Below are positions 54,194-61,121 of a stretch of 64,000 bases of DNA, piece by piece. Each line of letters begins with the position of its first letter. Position 1 is the stretch's first letter. Source of the DNA: Flavipsychrobacter sp. (GTDB taxonomy: Bacteria > Bacteroidota > Bacteroidia > Chitinophagales > Chitinophagaceae); NCBI GenBank assembly GCA_017849575.1, contig JAFIGV010000019.1, positions 124,001 to 188,000 of the forward strand. The letters run 5' to 3'. The notes under the pieces were generated by a model that was given only the letters and a program-made list of their open reading frames with translations, was not told where the DNA came from and did not search any database. The position numbers were made by a program, and so were the translations under genes.

Positions 54194-54676
54194 TTGGCAA
54201 GCTTTGAAGATCACATTTCGCAAGCTAAACGCAACCTATCATTTCTCGAACAAGTCAATGAGCAACTACAAGGCTATTATGATTGGCAAGTCACAACCTG
54301 CTTCTATGCAGCTCTTCACTTTGTGAATGCGCATCTTGCAACTCAGGGTTTACAATACAGAAAGCATAAAGATGTGAAAGACGTTCTCAATCCTTACACC
54401 TTATCTCCTGTGAAACTTCCTGAGGACGAGTATAGCGCTTATGTTGCTCTACAATCTTTATCAAGAAAAGCGCGATATCTGGTCAATGAAAAAGATAATA
54501 ACCTTGGTAGTGACAAGGCTTTTCTGACGTATGAAAAACATTTCGGTAAAGCTTTGAAACATCTAAATACCCTGATGTGTTACTTCGACAGCCGATATCA
54601 GTTAAAGCTTGCTGGCATTACGATAGATTGCTCTGAATTAAGCTACAAAGAAGTGTCGTTAATACGGAAACCTTAG
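54194..54676 (+). CDS. HEPN-like helical protein, second gene of a two-gene cassette
   Basis: A 160-residue, mostly helical protein. The segment YYDWQVTTCFYAALHFVNAHLA (about 26-47) followed by HKDVKDVLNPY and LQSLSRKARYLVNEKD resembles HEPN-fold proteins (paired long helices with W...FYAAxH and SxxARY). The classical catalytic R-x4-6-H motif of HEPN RNases is not seen, so RNase activity is doubtful. The start is TTG 54194; no ATG precedes the conserved part. With the upstream acidic protein it forms a likely operon. Confidence 0.55.
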   Translation: MASFEDHISQAKRNLSFLEQVNEQLQGYYDWQVTTCFYAALHFVNAHLATQGLQYRKHKDVKDVLNPYTLSPVKLPEDEYSAYVALQSLSRKARYLVNEKDNNLGSDKAFLTYEKHFGKALKHLNTLMCYFDSRYQLKLAGITIDCSELSYKEVSLIRKP

Positions 54677-54753
54677 GTTCTTCGCCTTGTTTCGTGTCCG
54701 CACGAGCCCTTTCCAATGCAATTGTCAAGTACATCTTTTGGTGGGTTAATACA

Positions 54754-55128
54754 TTTCACACAAAGCGCGCAGAGATCACGAGCGCACAGAGGTTGGAATA
54801 AATCATTACCAACTCTACCAATCAGTAAACAGCCTCTCATCCTCTGTGTCCTTTGTGTGAAAAACAATGGAGTGATTTTACAGTTTCACACGGAGCGCAC
54901 AGAGTTTTTGAGGCGCAGAGTTTGTAAGGAATCATTGCCTTAAATTTTCACAATCATAAGCAACCTCTGTTCCTCCGTGCCCTCTGTGTGAAAAAGGAAG
55001 AGTGATTTTTACAGTTTCACACGAAGCGCACAGAGTTTTTGAGGCGCAGAGTTTCAAACAATCACGACCTCAAATTTTCGCAATCCTAAACAACCACCTT
55101 TACTCCATGCCTTCAGTGTGAAAAAAGT
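54754..55128. repeat. Three tandem units (about 130 bp each) of a repeat with complementary ends
   Basis: Units begin at 54754, 54884 and 55015 with TTTCACACxxAGCGC(A/G)CAGAG and end with CTCTGTGxCCT(C/T)TGTGTGAAA or a decayed form. The two ends of each unit are complementary and could fold into a long hairpin. Units 2 and 3 also share GTTTTTGAGGCGCAGAGTTT. The array fills the gap between the HEPN-like and rhomboid genes. Half-sites lie at 53570 and 56274. Confidence 0.8.
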
Positions 55129-55187
55129 TGTTACCTGCCAGTCAGTCAGCAAAAAAGGCATGGCACCAAACTTGGAAACATTCCAGC

Positions 55188-56228
55188 ATGCAGCTCTTTC
55201 GCACGCATTATGATTCTATTGTTTCTGCACCCTATCTGTCGCAGGAGGCTTTTATCGTGTATGTAGTTTCTGCCAGTCAGGAGCTCGGCTGGATGATTCA
55301 ATATATTTCTCCATCGGGCATCATTGCTGTGCCTCCGGGAAACAGCGCCGGCAGTGTACAGGAAGTGGAAGTGCGAAAGACGAGGCAAGGCTATGTAGTG
55401 AAAAGTGCCAACCGCGACAATACCCTGCGCGACTGGGGACTGGCAGAAAAGCAGGTGCGCACTCTGAAAGATGCGATGCGCACTCAGACTGTTGCATTGT
55501 CGCAGGAAGAGATAGCCTACAGGTACGAGATCATACAGCCCCACCTTAATACTCAGGATGATAAGCTCGAAGAGCGACGTTATGAACTGGAGCATCCCAA
55601 AGAGGGCTGGTGGAGCTTTTTGAAACCCGTGAAGGGTTATACTGCAACGCCAGTGGTGCTGATGCTGAATGTGCTGGTATTTTTGTTGATGGCGGGTAGC
55701 GGTATTTCGCTTATAGAACCTACTGCCCGACAAATATTTGACTGGGGTGGAAACTGGGGTGCTGCCTCCATGGGCGGACAATGGTGGCGGCTCGTAACTG
55801 CCGCATTTGTGCACATTGGTTTTGTGCATCTTTTTATGAACATGGCTGCGCTGGTATATGCCGGTGCTTTTCTGGAGCCGCTCATCGGAACTACAAGATT
55901 TGTAATTGCCTACCTCATTACCGCTGTTGCCGGCAGCTTGCTGGGTTCAGTGATGCATCCGGATATCATCAGCGCAGGTGCTTCGGGGGCTATTTTCGGT
56001 TTGTTTGGGGTGCTGCTTGCATTACTTACCACCTCGCTGATTCCTCCCGATATCCGCAGACGATTGCTCCTGCTCATGGGCTTCTATGTCATTTACAACC
56101 TGCTTTCGGGGATGAAGGAAGGGATTGACAATGCCGCCCATATAGGTGGGCTCATCGCCGGAATGTCTTTCGGTTATACGATTTATCCTGCGCTTAGAAG
56201 AGTAAAGGAAGAAAAGCCTGTTTCCTGA
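55188..56228 (+). CDS. Rhomboid family intramembrane serine protease
   Basis: A 346-residue protein with an N-terminal soluble domain of about 165 residues (signal-free, ending EERRYELEHPKEGWWSFLKP), then six helices with the rhomboid motifs. These are WWRLVTAAFVHIGFVHLFMNM (about 201-221), ISAGASGAIFGLFG with the catalytic Ser (about 266) and DNAAHIGGLIAG with the catalytic His (about 317). It cleaves membrane-embedded substrates. ATG 55188 begins right after the tandem repeats; an in-frame TTG at 55128 lies in the repeat and is unlikely. Confidence 0.93.
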   Translation: MQLFRTHYDSIVSAPYLSQEAFIVYVVSASQELGWMIQYISPSGIIAVPPGNSAGSVQEVEVRKTRQGYVVKSANRDNTLRDWGLAEKQVRTLKDAMRTQTVALSQEEIAYRYEIIQPHLNTQDDKLEERRYELEHPKEGWWSFLKPVKGYTATPVVLMLNVLVFLLMAGSGISLIEPTARQIFDWGGNWGAASMGGQWWRLVTAAFVHIGFVHLFMNMAALVYAGAFLEPLIGTTRFVIAYLITAVAGSLLGSVMHPDIISAGASGAIFGLFGVLLALLTTSLIPPDIRRRLLLLMGFYVIYNLLSGMKEGIDNAAHIGGLIAGMSFGYTIYPALRRVKEEKPVS

Positions 56229-56273
56229 CGTCGTTTTAACCCTTTTCGTATTTACATCCATTACCCTCCCATT

Positions 56274-56308
56274 CCTCTTCCCTCAGTGCCCTCTGTGTGA
56301 AAAAAAAT
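56274..56308. repeat. Half-site of the CTCTGTGTGAAA dispersed repeat
   Basis: CCTCTTCCCTCAGTGCCCTCTGTGTGAAA followed by an A-run sits between the rhomboid and lpxD stop codons. It matches the right end of the tandem units at 54754-55128. Read on the minus strand it gives a long T-run just past lpxD. Confidence 0.6.
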
Positions 56309-56319
56309 AGCAGGGGACA

Positions 56320-57336
56320 TCAAATTTTCTCTTTTTCCAGTTTATCAATACGTTGTACAATATTGTCGAGATTGCGGAAGTGTATGTAAGCTTTGCGATA
56401 TTTATTAGCATCGAAGGCTGGTGAGCCCATATGCACTTCGCCCGGTTTTGAAATGTTTTTAGAAATGCCCGATTGTGCCGTGATGATGGTATTGTCCGCA
56501 ATGTTTAGATGACCCACAATTCCTACTTGTCCGCTGAACATGCAATTCTTTCCCACTTTGGTAGAGCCGGCAATGACACCATGCGCGGCGATATAAGTAT
56601 GTTCGCCCACTTCTACATTGTGTGCGATATGAATGAGGTTGTCAAATTTCACACCCTTGCGCAGAATTGTAGAGCCGAGCGTAGCACGATCTATAGCACA
56701 GTTGGCACCGATCTCCACATCATCTTCAATGATCACATTGCCAATTTGCGGCACTTTCTGATGGTTGTTTTCGGGCGCAAAACGAAATCCATCGCTACCA
56801 ATAACGGTACCGGAATGAATGATACAGTTTTTGCCAATCACCGTGTCGGAATAAATTTTCACGCCGGAAAACAGCATAGTATTATCGCCGACCACCGTGT
56901 TGTCGCCGATGTACACATGCGGATAGATCTTTACGTTGTTGCCAATAGTTACATTTTCTCCCACAAAGGCAAATGCACCCGCATATATATTCGTTCCCAC
57001 AGTTGCAGTTTCGGAAATGCAGGACTGCGGTGAAATTCCGGTTTTATTCAGCTTCACCTGATTGTACATTTCCAGCAATCTGGTAAAAGCATTTTGTGCA
57101 CTTTCCACACGCAGCAAAGTGGTTTTTACAGGTGCTGTGAGTTCCTGATCTTTGTTGATAATCACCAGCGAAGCTTCCGTGTTATAAATGTATTGCGTGT
57201 ACAACGGGTTGGATAGAAATGACACCGAGCCCGGAACACCTTCTTCTATTTTTGAGAGCTTATTGATTTTCACTTCGGCATTCCCCTCTATCGTTCCTTG
57301 TAGTAGTGCCGCAATCTGACCGGCTGTAAATTCCAT
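56320..57336 (-). CDS. lpxD: UDP-3-O-(3-hydroxyacyl)glucosamine N-acyltransferase
   Basis: A 338-residue enzyme of lipid A synthesis. The N-terminal uridine-binding domain includes ITKLSKIEE-like sequence and [20 protein letters not shown]. The long left-handed beta-helix shows [37 protein letters not shown] (about 197-212) and [20 protein letters not shown] with the catalytic His (about 241), then a C-terminal helix. ATG 57336 starts [14 protein letters not shown], as in relatives. It is a single gene on the minus strand. Confidence 0.95.
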   Translation of the reverse strand: MEFTAGQIAALLQGTIEGNAEVKINKLSKIEEGVPGSVSFLSNPLYTQYIYNTEASLVIINKDQELTAPVKTTLLRVESAQNAFTRLLEMYNQVKLNKTGISPQSCISETATVGTNIYAGAFAFVGENVTIGNNVKIYPHVYIGDNTVVGDNTMLFSGVKIYSDTVIGKNCIIHSGTVIGSDGFRFAPENNHQKVPQIGNVIIEDDVEIGANCAIDRATLGSTILRKGVKFDNLIHIAHNVEVGEHTYIAAHGVIAGSTKVGKNCMFSGQVGIVGHLNIADNTIITAQSGISKNISKPGEVHMGSPAFDANKYRKAYIHFRNLDNIVQRIDKLEKEKI

Positions 57337-57502
57337 GTTGTTGTTAGTTTGTCTAAAGCTAACGATCTTTTGGAGGAGCGTGTAGCGGCAGGGATAAATA
57401 AAATTGGATTGGACAAACTGATCCACACCTTCTTCCTTCAGGTATTGATGTTACCAAGGGCGAGAAGCGAAGAAGCCATGAGAGGCTGCAGGCCCCTAAA
57501 GC

Positions 57503-57532
57503 AAAAAGCACCATTTTAAGTGAATGGTGCTT
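57503..57532 (-). terminator. Terminator of the tRNA-Pro gene
   Basis: AAGCACCATT (57506-57515) and AATGGTGCTT (57523-57532) form a perfect 10-bp stem with a seven-base loop. On the minus strand it starts 12 bases after the tRNA 3' end and is followed by TTTGC. Confidence 0.8.
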
Positions 57533-57544
57533 GTTAACTTTTTG

Positions 57545-57618
57545 TCGGGATGACTGGATTCGAACCAGCGACCCCCACGTCCCGAACGTGATGCGCTACC
57601 GGGCTGCGCTACATCCCG
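57545..57618 (-). tRNA. tRNA-Pro (anticodon CGG)
   Basis: The minus strand folds as a 74-base tRNA. The acceptor stem is CGGGATG/CATCCCG with discriminator A, the D-arm is GCGCAGCCCGGTAGCGC, and the anticodon stem CACG/CGTG encloses the loop TTCGGGA, giving anticodon CGG. The T-loop is GGTTCGAATCC. CCA is not encoded. The anticodon reads proline codon CCG. Confidence 0.97.
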
Positions 57619-57718
57619 AAAGCTGCAAAGGTAAAGACAGTTTTCGTTTGCTCCATAGGTTCACCCCGGCCATGGGTAAAATTCCGTAGGGAGTTCGCGC
57701 CAGCAGATGTCGGTTGGC

Positions 57719-57726
57719 TACCTTTG
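57719..57726 (+). promoter_or_regulatory. Candidate -7 box upstream of a secreted protein gene
   Basis: TACCTTTG matches TAnnTTTG exactly and lies 18 bases before the ATG at 57745, in the gap divergent from tRNA-Pro. Confidence 0.5.
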
Positions 57727-57744
57727 GAGAAAATCCTTTCTGTT

Positions 57745-58308
57745 ATGAAAACCTGGTGCACGTTGCTACTACTGCTCTTGCCCTTAATGAGTGATGCACA
57801 AACTGCAAATGATATTTGCTCGCTCACCACCGATGGTTCTGCACGTTGGGAGGGGCTTCATGCCACTTTTGCCTACTCCTGTTCCTGGAAAGTTGAGAAA
57901 ACATCGGTTTCAGAACCGCAGACCTTCAGTCTGGATATCGGCGACTATGGCATACTGCAAACTATTGTAGTGAAGCGCCGGAACCAGCCTTTTACTGATA
58001 CAGAAGTCGATAAGATGATGAGCCCCGAGGGTATGAAGCGACTGAGTGGCAAAGCGCGGTTTCTGTTTGGCCGCCATCTTAAAGTTGATGGTATGGATTG
58101 TGCTGAGGTCGCAACAGTAGTCACCAAAAACCTGCTCATCACCAAGCTCTCGGTGTACACGGTCAGCTATTTTATTCCTCATGATCATCATTTGGTTGCT
58201 GTTGTGTTTGCCATCACCGGAGAGCGGGAGGATGAAATCAAACGGCTGTTTGACCAATATAAATCCTTGTTTCTTAAACTTTCCCTTGCTACAGATTTTC
58301 AGCATTAA
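57745..58308 (+). CDS. Hypothetical secreted protein
   Basis: A 187-residue protein with a signal peptide (KTWCTLLLLLLPLMSDAQ). The mature part is mixed alpha/beta, with TFAYSCSWKVEKTS, LQTIVVKRRNQPFTDTEV, GKARFLFGRHLKVDGMDCAEVA and LVAVVFAITGEREDEIKRLF. The strand-then-helix ending is like small periplasmic proteins of the PsbP/DUF1795 kind, but I cannot confirm a family. It stands alone with its own -7 box and terminator. ATG 57745 is set by the signal peptide. Confidence 0.7.
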   Translation: MKTWCTLLLLLLPLMSDAQTANDICSLTTDGSARWEGLHATFAYSCSWKVEKTSVSEPQTFSLDIGDYGILQTIVVKRRNQPFTDTEVDKMMSPEGMKRLSGKARFLFGRHLKVDGMDCAEVATVVTKNLLITKLSVYTVSYFIPHDHHLVAVVFAITGEREDEIKRLFDQYKSLFLKLSLATDFQH

Positions 58309-58314
58309 ATAATA

Positions 58315-58341
58315 AAGGCAGGCTGTTTTGCGGCCTGCCTT
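58315..58341. terminator. Bidirectional terminator between two convergent genes
   Basis: AAGGCAGGC (58315-58323) and GCCTGCCTT (58333-58341) form a perfect 9-bp stem with a nine-base loop, with A/T-rich flanks on both sides. It serves the secreted protein gene and the opposing lipoprotein gene. Confidence 0.75.
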
Positions 58342-58362
58342 GCATTTTCGTTGGTCCCTTTC

Positions 58363-59046
58363 TTATCGGATGGAAGCTGCTCCTTTTTCTGCCGGATTCA
58401 GTTGTGCGGGCACATGTCCAAGATATACGGCAGTAATGGCTGCCATTGCATCTCCATCTCTCCAGATACGGCCTTCTCCGACGGGTATCAACACGTTGTC
58501 GTTCGGATCACCATTTTTTTCGGTATAGACAAAGGCATACTGAAAGTCCTTTATTCCGTCTTCCGTCATTTCGCCTGATATGATCGAGACACTTTTATAG
58601 GTAATTCCGCTGGCAGTGCCGCTTACCTCGGCAAAAAGCGAGAACTTTTTATCACTACCGGAAATGAATGACCCTAATCCGGTGGCATCGTCTACTCCGG
58701 TGGTACTTTTATAGTCCAGCTTTACGGTAGTGCCCGACTGATCATAGAGTTTATATTTATAGTCCGGTATCACCTGTCCTGCTGTCCAGGGGTCATCTGG
58801 TCCGTAAGGGCTTTGCAATACAAATGGATTCACCAAATAGATGCCCGTAACATTTGGAGGCGTAGTGCCTTTGTTAATCACCATACCGCGGTTGGTGAGG
58901 TTATTTAGAATGTCCTGCGAAATAATGTTATTAATCTCAGGAGATAATCCATTATCCGGGCTTCCACTATCACTTTTTTTACAAGAGCCCAGTATGGCCA
59001 ATGCACCGAACAGAAAAACGGCAACTGATAGAATTTGCTTTTTCAT
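58363..59046 (-). CDS. Hypothetical lipoprotein
   Basis: A 227-residue protein with a lipoprotein signal (SVAVFLFGALAILGSCKKSDSG, acylated Cys about 22) and the CKKSDSG tether common in Bacteroidota lipoproteins. The mature part has LNNLTNRGMVINKGTTPPNV, IPDYKYKLYDQSG, FSLFAEVSGTASGITYKSV and ILIPVGEGRIWRDGD-like strands, suggesting a beta-rich fold. I do not recognise a family. A frame extending to 59190 places the signal internally and is rejected. Confidence 0.75.
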   Translation of the reverse strand: MKKQILSVAVFLFGALAILGSCKKSDSGSPDNGLSPEINNIISQDILNNLTNRGMVINKGTTPPNVTGIYLVNPFVLQSPYGPDDPWTAGQVIPDYKYKLYDQSGTTVKLDYKSTTGVDDATGLGSFISGSDKKFSLFAEVSGTASGITYKSVSIISGEMTEDGIKDFQYAFVYTEKNGDPNDNVLIPVGEGRIWRDGDAMAAITAVYLGHVPAQLNPAEKGAASIR

Positions 59047-59313
59047 TTTCGTTATAAATTTTAAGATGACGCCGGCTAATTGGTTAATCGACGGTAGCGG
59101 CTTGCCGTCTTTCATAAAGCTACTCATGCCATCACCACCAGTCAATACCCAATTACTGGTATTGTACCGCTGCGTAATGTGGTCAAGCATATTTCCGGAC
59201 TGCGTGCTGAAGCCCGGGTCAGTAAAAGCTGGCTGCCTGTTTCGTTATTGCTCCTACACTTTACCAGCAGATGCATACCGTTCACAAATTCCAGCGTGGA
59301 AAAGTAGTTCCTA
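59047..59313. other. Intergenic region between two minus-strand genes
   Basis: About 270 bp with no supported gene. It should contain the promoter of the minus-strand lipoprotein gene, but I see no clear TAnnTTTG box on that strand close to the start. Confidence 0.35.
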
Positions 59314-59320
59314 AAAAAAG

Positions 59321-59353
59321 AAAGGCGGCTGCGCACGAAGCACACCCGCCTTT
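59321..59353 (-). terminator. Terminator of the frameshifted T9SS protein gene
   Basis: AAAGGCGG (59321-59328) and CCGCCTTT (59346-59353) pair around a 17-base loop. On the minus strand the hairpin is followed by CTTTTTTTAG. It lies 20 bases past the stop codon at 59373. Confidence 0.8.
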
Positions 59354-59372
59354 TAACCAAAAACACACCCAT

Positions 59373-60416
59373 CTATTCTAAAACAATTTTATAGGCTCTT
59401 TGTTCCTTGTCGCTGATGATGACTGCAAAGTAAAGTCCGCGCGCCCAGGAGGTAGTGGTGACCTGTTCGCCGGGTTGAACCGTTTTGTGCAGTACAATTC
59501 TCCCGGTCTCATCATATATCCTGACTTCCACAGCCTGTTTGTTGCCGGTTATGGCAAAGTAGGTGTGGGCCGGATTGGGGGATATCCTGAGTTCATTTTC
59601 CTTACCCGGAGCTTTTACGCTGTTCACCACGGTGCTGTTGCGCAGCCGTGCAATGAAGGGATAATATTGAAATGCAGCGGTGGGTAGGGCAATGGTAGCA
59701 TTTCCCAGAGCAATCTGAGTGCTGTCCCAGGCGTTACCCGACGCCCAGACATTGTCTCCGCCGACTGCAATTTCATTGGGGGTGACGATGTTACTGCGGA
59801 TGTTTTCATTCCATATAGCGTCTCCGTTCTTATCATAGGCGGTCACTGAACCGGTGTAGTGCCACGATGGAGTAGTGGTTGTATGGATGCCATTGCCCCA
59901 ATCAACATATCCTCTGGTGGTAGTGTATAAAATCAAAGAGCCATTAGCACCGATAGCGGCTGCACCACTGCCGGGATAGCTCGCTTCACCCGAAGCTGTG
60001 TCGCTGAGTTTGCGCACCCAGGAGCATTGACCTGCAGAGTCAATTTTTGCAGCCATAAACGAGCCGAACGCGGAGGATGAGGTGATGAGGACACCGCCAA
60101 GCGTAAACGAATCGTTGAGTGGTCCGGTGTAATAAAGCGTATTGTCGTCTGCAAGATTAAGCTCGCGTACAAAGCAGGTAATGTCGGGCATAAATTGCGA
60201 CCAGTCGTAGCTGCCATCTGCATGATAGCGCACCATGTATTGAGGATAAGGGAAATTGAGTGGCAGGGTGACCATATGTCCGTTGAAGTCTATGCCGCCG
60301 TCGAAAGCACAGGAGCCTGCAAGATAAAGGTTGCCCTTACTGTCCACTTGTATCGACGTGCTCATACTGCGTCCCGTTTGTGTCCACAGGGCTGCGTGCC
60401 CCCGTAGCACGATCAA
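59373..60416 (-). CDS. C-terminal part of a T9SS cargo protein, separated by a frameshift
   Basis: An open frame of 347 codons continuing the protein that starts at 60963, but in a different frame. It has propeller-like repeats (SIQVDSKGNLYLAGSCAFDG, MVRYHADGSYDWSQF, AAKIDSAGQCSWVRKL, AYDKNGDAIWNENI), the pattern of SBBP-type repeat proteins. It then has a T9SS sorting domain (LRISPNPAHTYFAITG, VEVRIYDETGRIVL, SWARGLYFAVII). It has no convincing start: its first codons overlap the upstream frame around a run of five Gs at 60399-60403, where the shift must lie. Confidence 0.8.
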   Translation of the reverse strand: MIVLRGHAALWTQTGRSMSTSIQVDSKGNLYLAGSCAFDGGIDFNGHMVTLPLNFPYPQYMVRYHADGSYDWSQFMPDITCFVRELNLADDNTLYYTGPLNDSFTLGGVLITSSSAFGSFMAAKIDSAGQCSWVRKLSDTASGEASYPGSGAAAIGANGSLILYTTTRGYVDWGNGIHTTTTPSWHYTGSVTAYDKNGDAIWNENIRSNIVTPNEIAVGGDNVWASGNAWDSTQIALGNATIALPTAAFQYYPFIARLRNSTVVNSVKAPGKENELRISPNPAHTYFAITGNKQAVEVRIYDETGRIVLHKTVQPGEQVTTTSWARGLYFAVIISDKEQRAYKIVLE

Positions 60417-60963
60417 TCTGCAGCACTTGCGTTACCTGATCAGTGTCGAGTGGAAGGTAGATAAACCCGTTGGCCAGCGTGAAGCAGTTTGCCTGGCAGT
60501 TAAAATCTTCACCGATCGCTTTTAGCCAGCTACAATGCAGCGTGCCGGCATCGAGCCGGAACATACAATAGCTGGAACCGGACGGTGTCTGCAGCAGAGC
60601 AGGCCCCCCGGCAAAAGCCACTGTGTCGTGGTATTGCGCAAGCACATACCAGTTGCCCGCTCCATCAGCCTGAGTGCGCAGCACGGATAGTTTACCCATC
60701 GCGCTCGTGGTTGCCATTGCATTGCCCGAGCTATCGTACTGGGTGAATTGATAGTCGCCATACTGAACGTTAGCCAGGTATTTTCTGTTCAGAATATTTC
60801 CCCACAGTGCCGTTTGGCCCGATGCTGCCACTGACTGTCTGAATATTGATGGATTGATGTCCATGCCAGCATTCACATTGGCATGTGCCCAGGTCCATGT
60901 AGGCATTTGTGCCCGGCCAAATATGGAGCACAGCAAAAAGACGAGTGTAAAATATTTTTTCAT
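60337..60963 (-). CDS. N-terminal part of a T9SS cargo protein, separated by a frameshift
   Basis: A 208-residue frame with signal peptide (KKYFTLVFLLCSIFGRA) and PTWTWAHANVNAGMDINPSIF, a typical start for secreted SBBP-like propeller proteins. VLRTQADGAGNWYVLAQYHD and FRLDAGTLHCSWLKAIGED follow. It ends in unrelated residues (RSPVDTNGTQYEHVDTSGQ) just after QIDRATGA. Removing one base from the GGGGG run (minus strand, 60399-60403) would give QIDRATGHAALWTQTG and join it to the downstream frame. The whole gene would then encode about 530 residues. Confidence 0.8.
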   Translation of the reverse strand: MKKYFTLVFLLCSIFGRAQMPTWTWAHANVNAGMDINPSIFRQSVAASGQTALWGNILNRKYLANVQYGDYQFTQYDSSGNAMATTSAMGKLSVLRTQADGAGNWYVLAQYHDTVAFAGGPALLQTPSGSSYCMFRLDAGTLHCSWLKAIGEDFNCQANCFTLANGFIYLPLDTDQVTQVLQIDRATGARSPVDTNGTQYEHVDTSGQ

Positions 60964-61097
60964 AGCAGGTAGATAATAATGTGGCCCGCAAGTTAGACAG
61001 CCTGTGGGTAGATAAGGTAGAGCATGATGCCGAAAGCTTACGCTGCCGTGACGAAGACGGCTATACGGGCGACGGAGCCATTCCACAATTAAACCTC

Positions 61098-61105
61098 TAT
61101 TTTTG
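61098..61105 (+). promoter_or_regulatory. Candidate -7 box upstream of the E1 alpha/beta gene
   Basis: TATTTTTG matches TAnnTTTG exactly, 16 bases before the ATG at 61122, in the divergent gap with the T9SS cargo gene. Confidence 0.5.
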
Positions 61106-61121
61106 CCGCCAAATCAGTTTT

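Noticed and set aside
54673-54867. Minus-strand frame starting MFFTQRTQR over the tandem repeats
   Set aside because: Again a translation of the repeat ends; no homologous protein features and no start context.
54754-55128. Tandem repeat considered as a CRISPR array
   Set aside because: Units are about 130 bp with long internal variable parts and palindromic ends rather than short identical repeats with unique spacers, and no cas gene is in the window.
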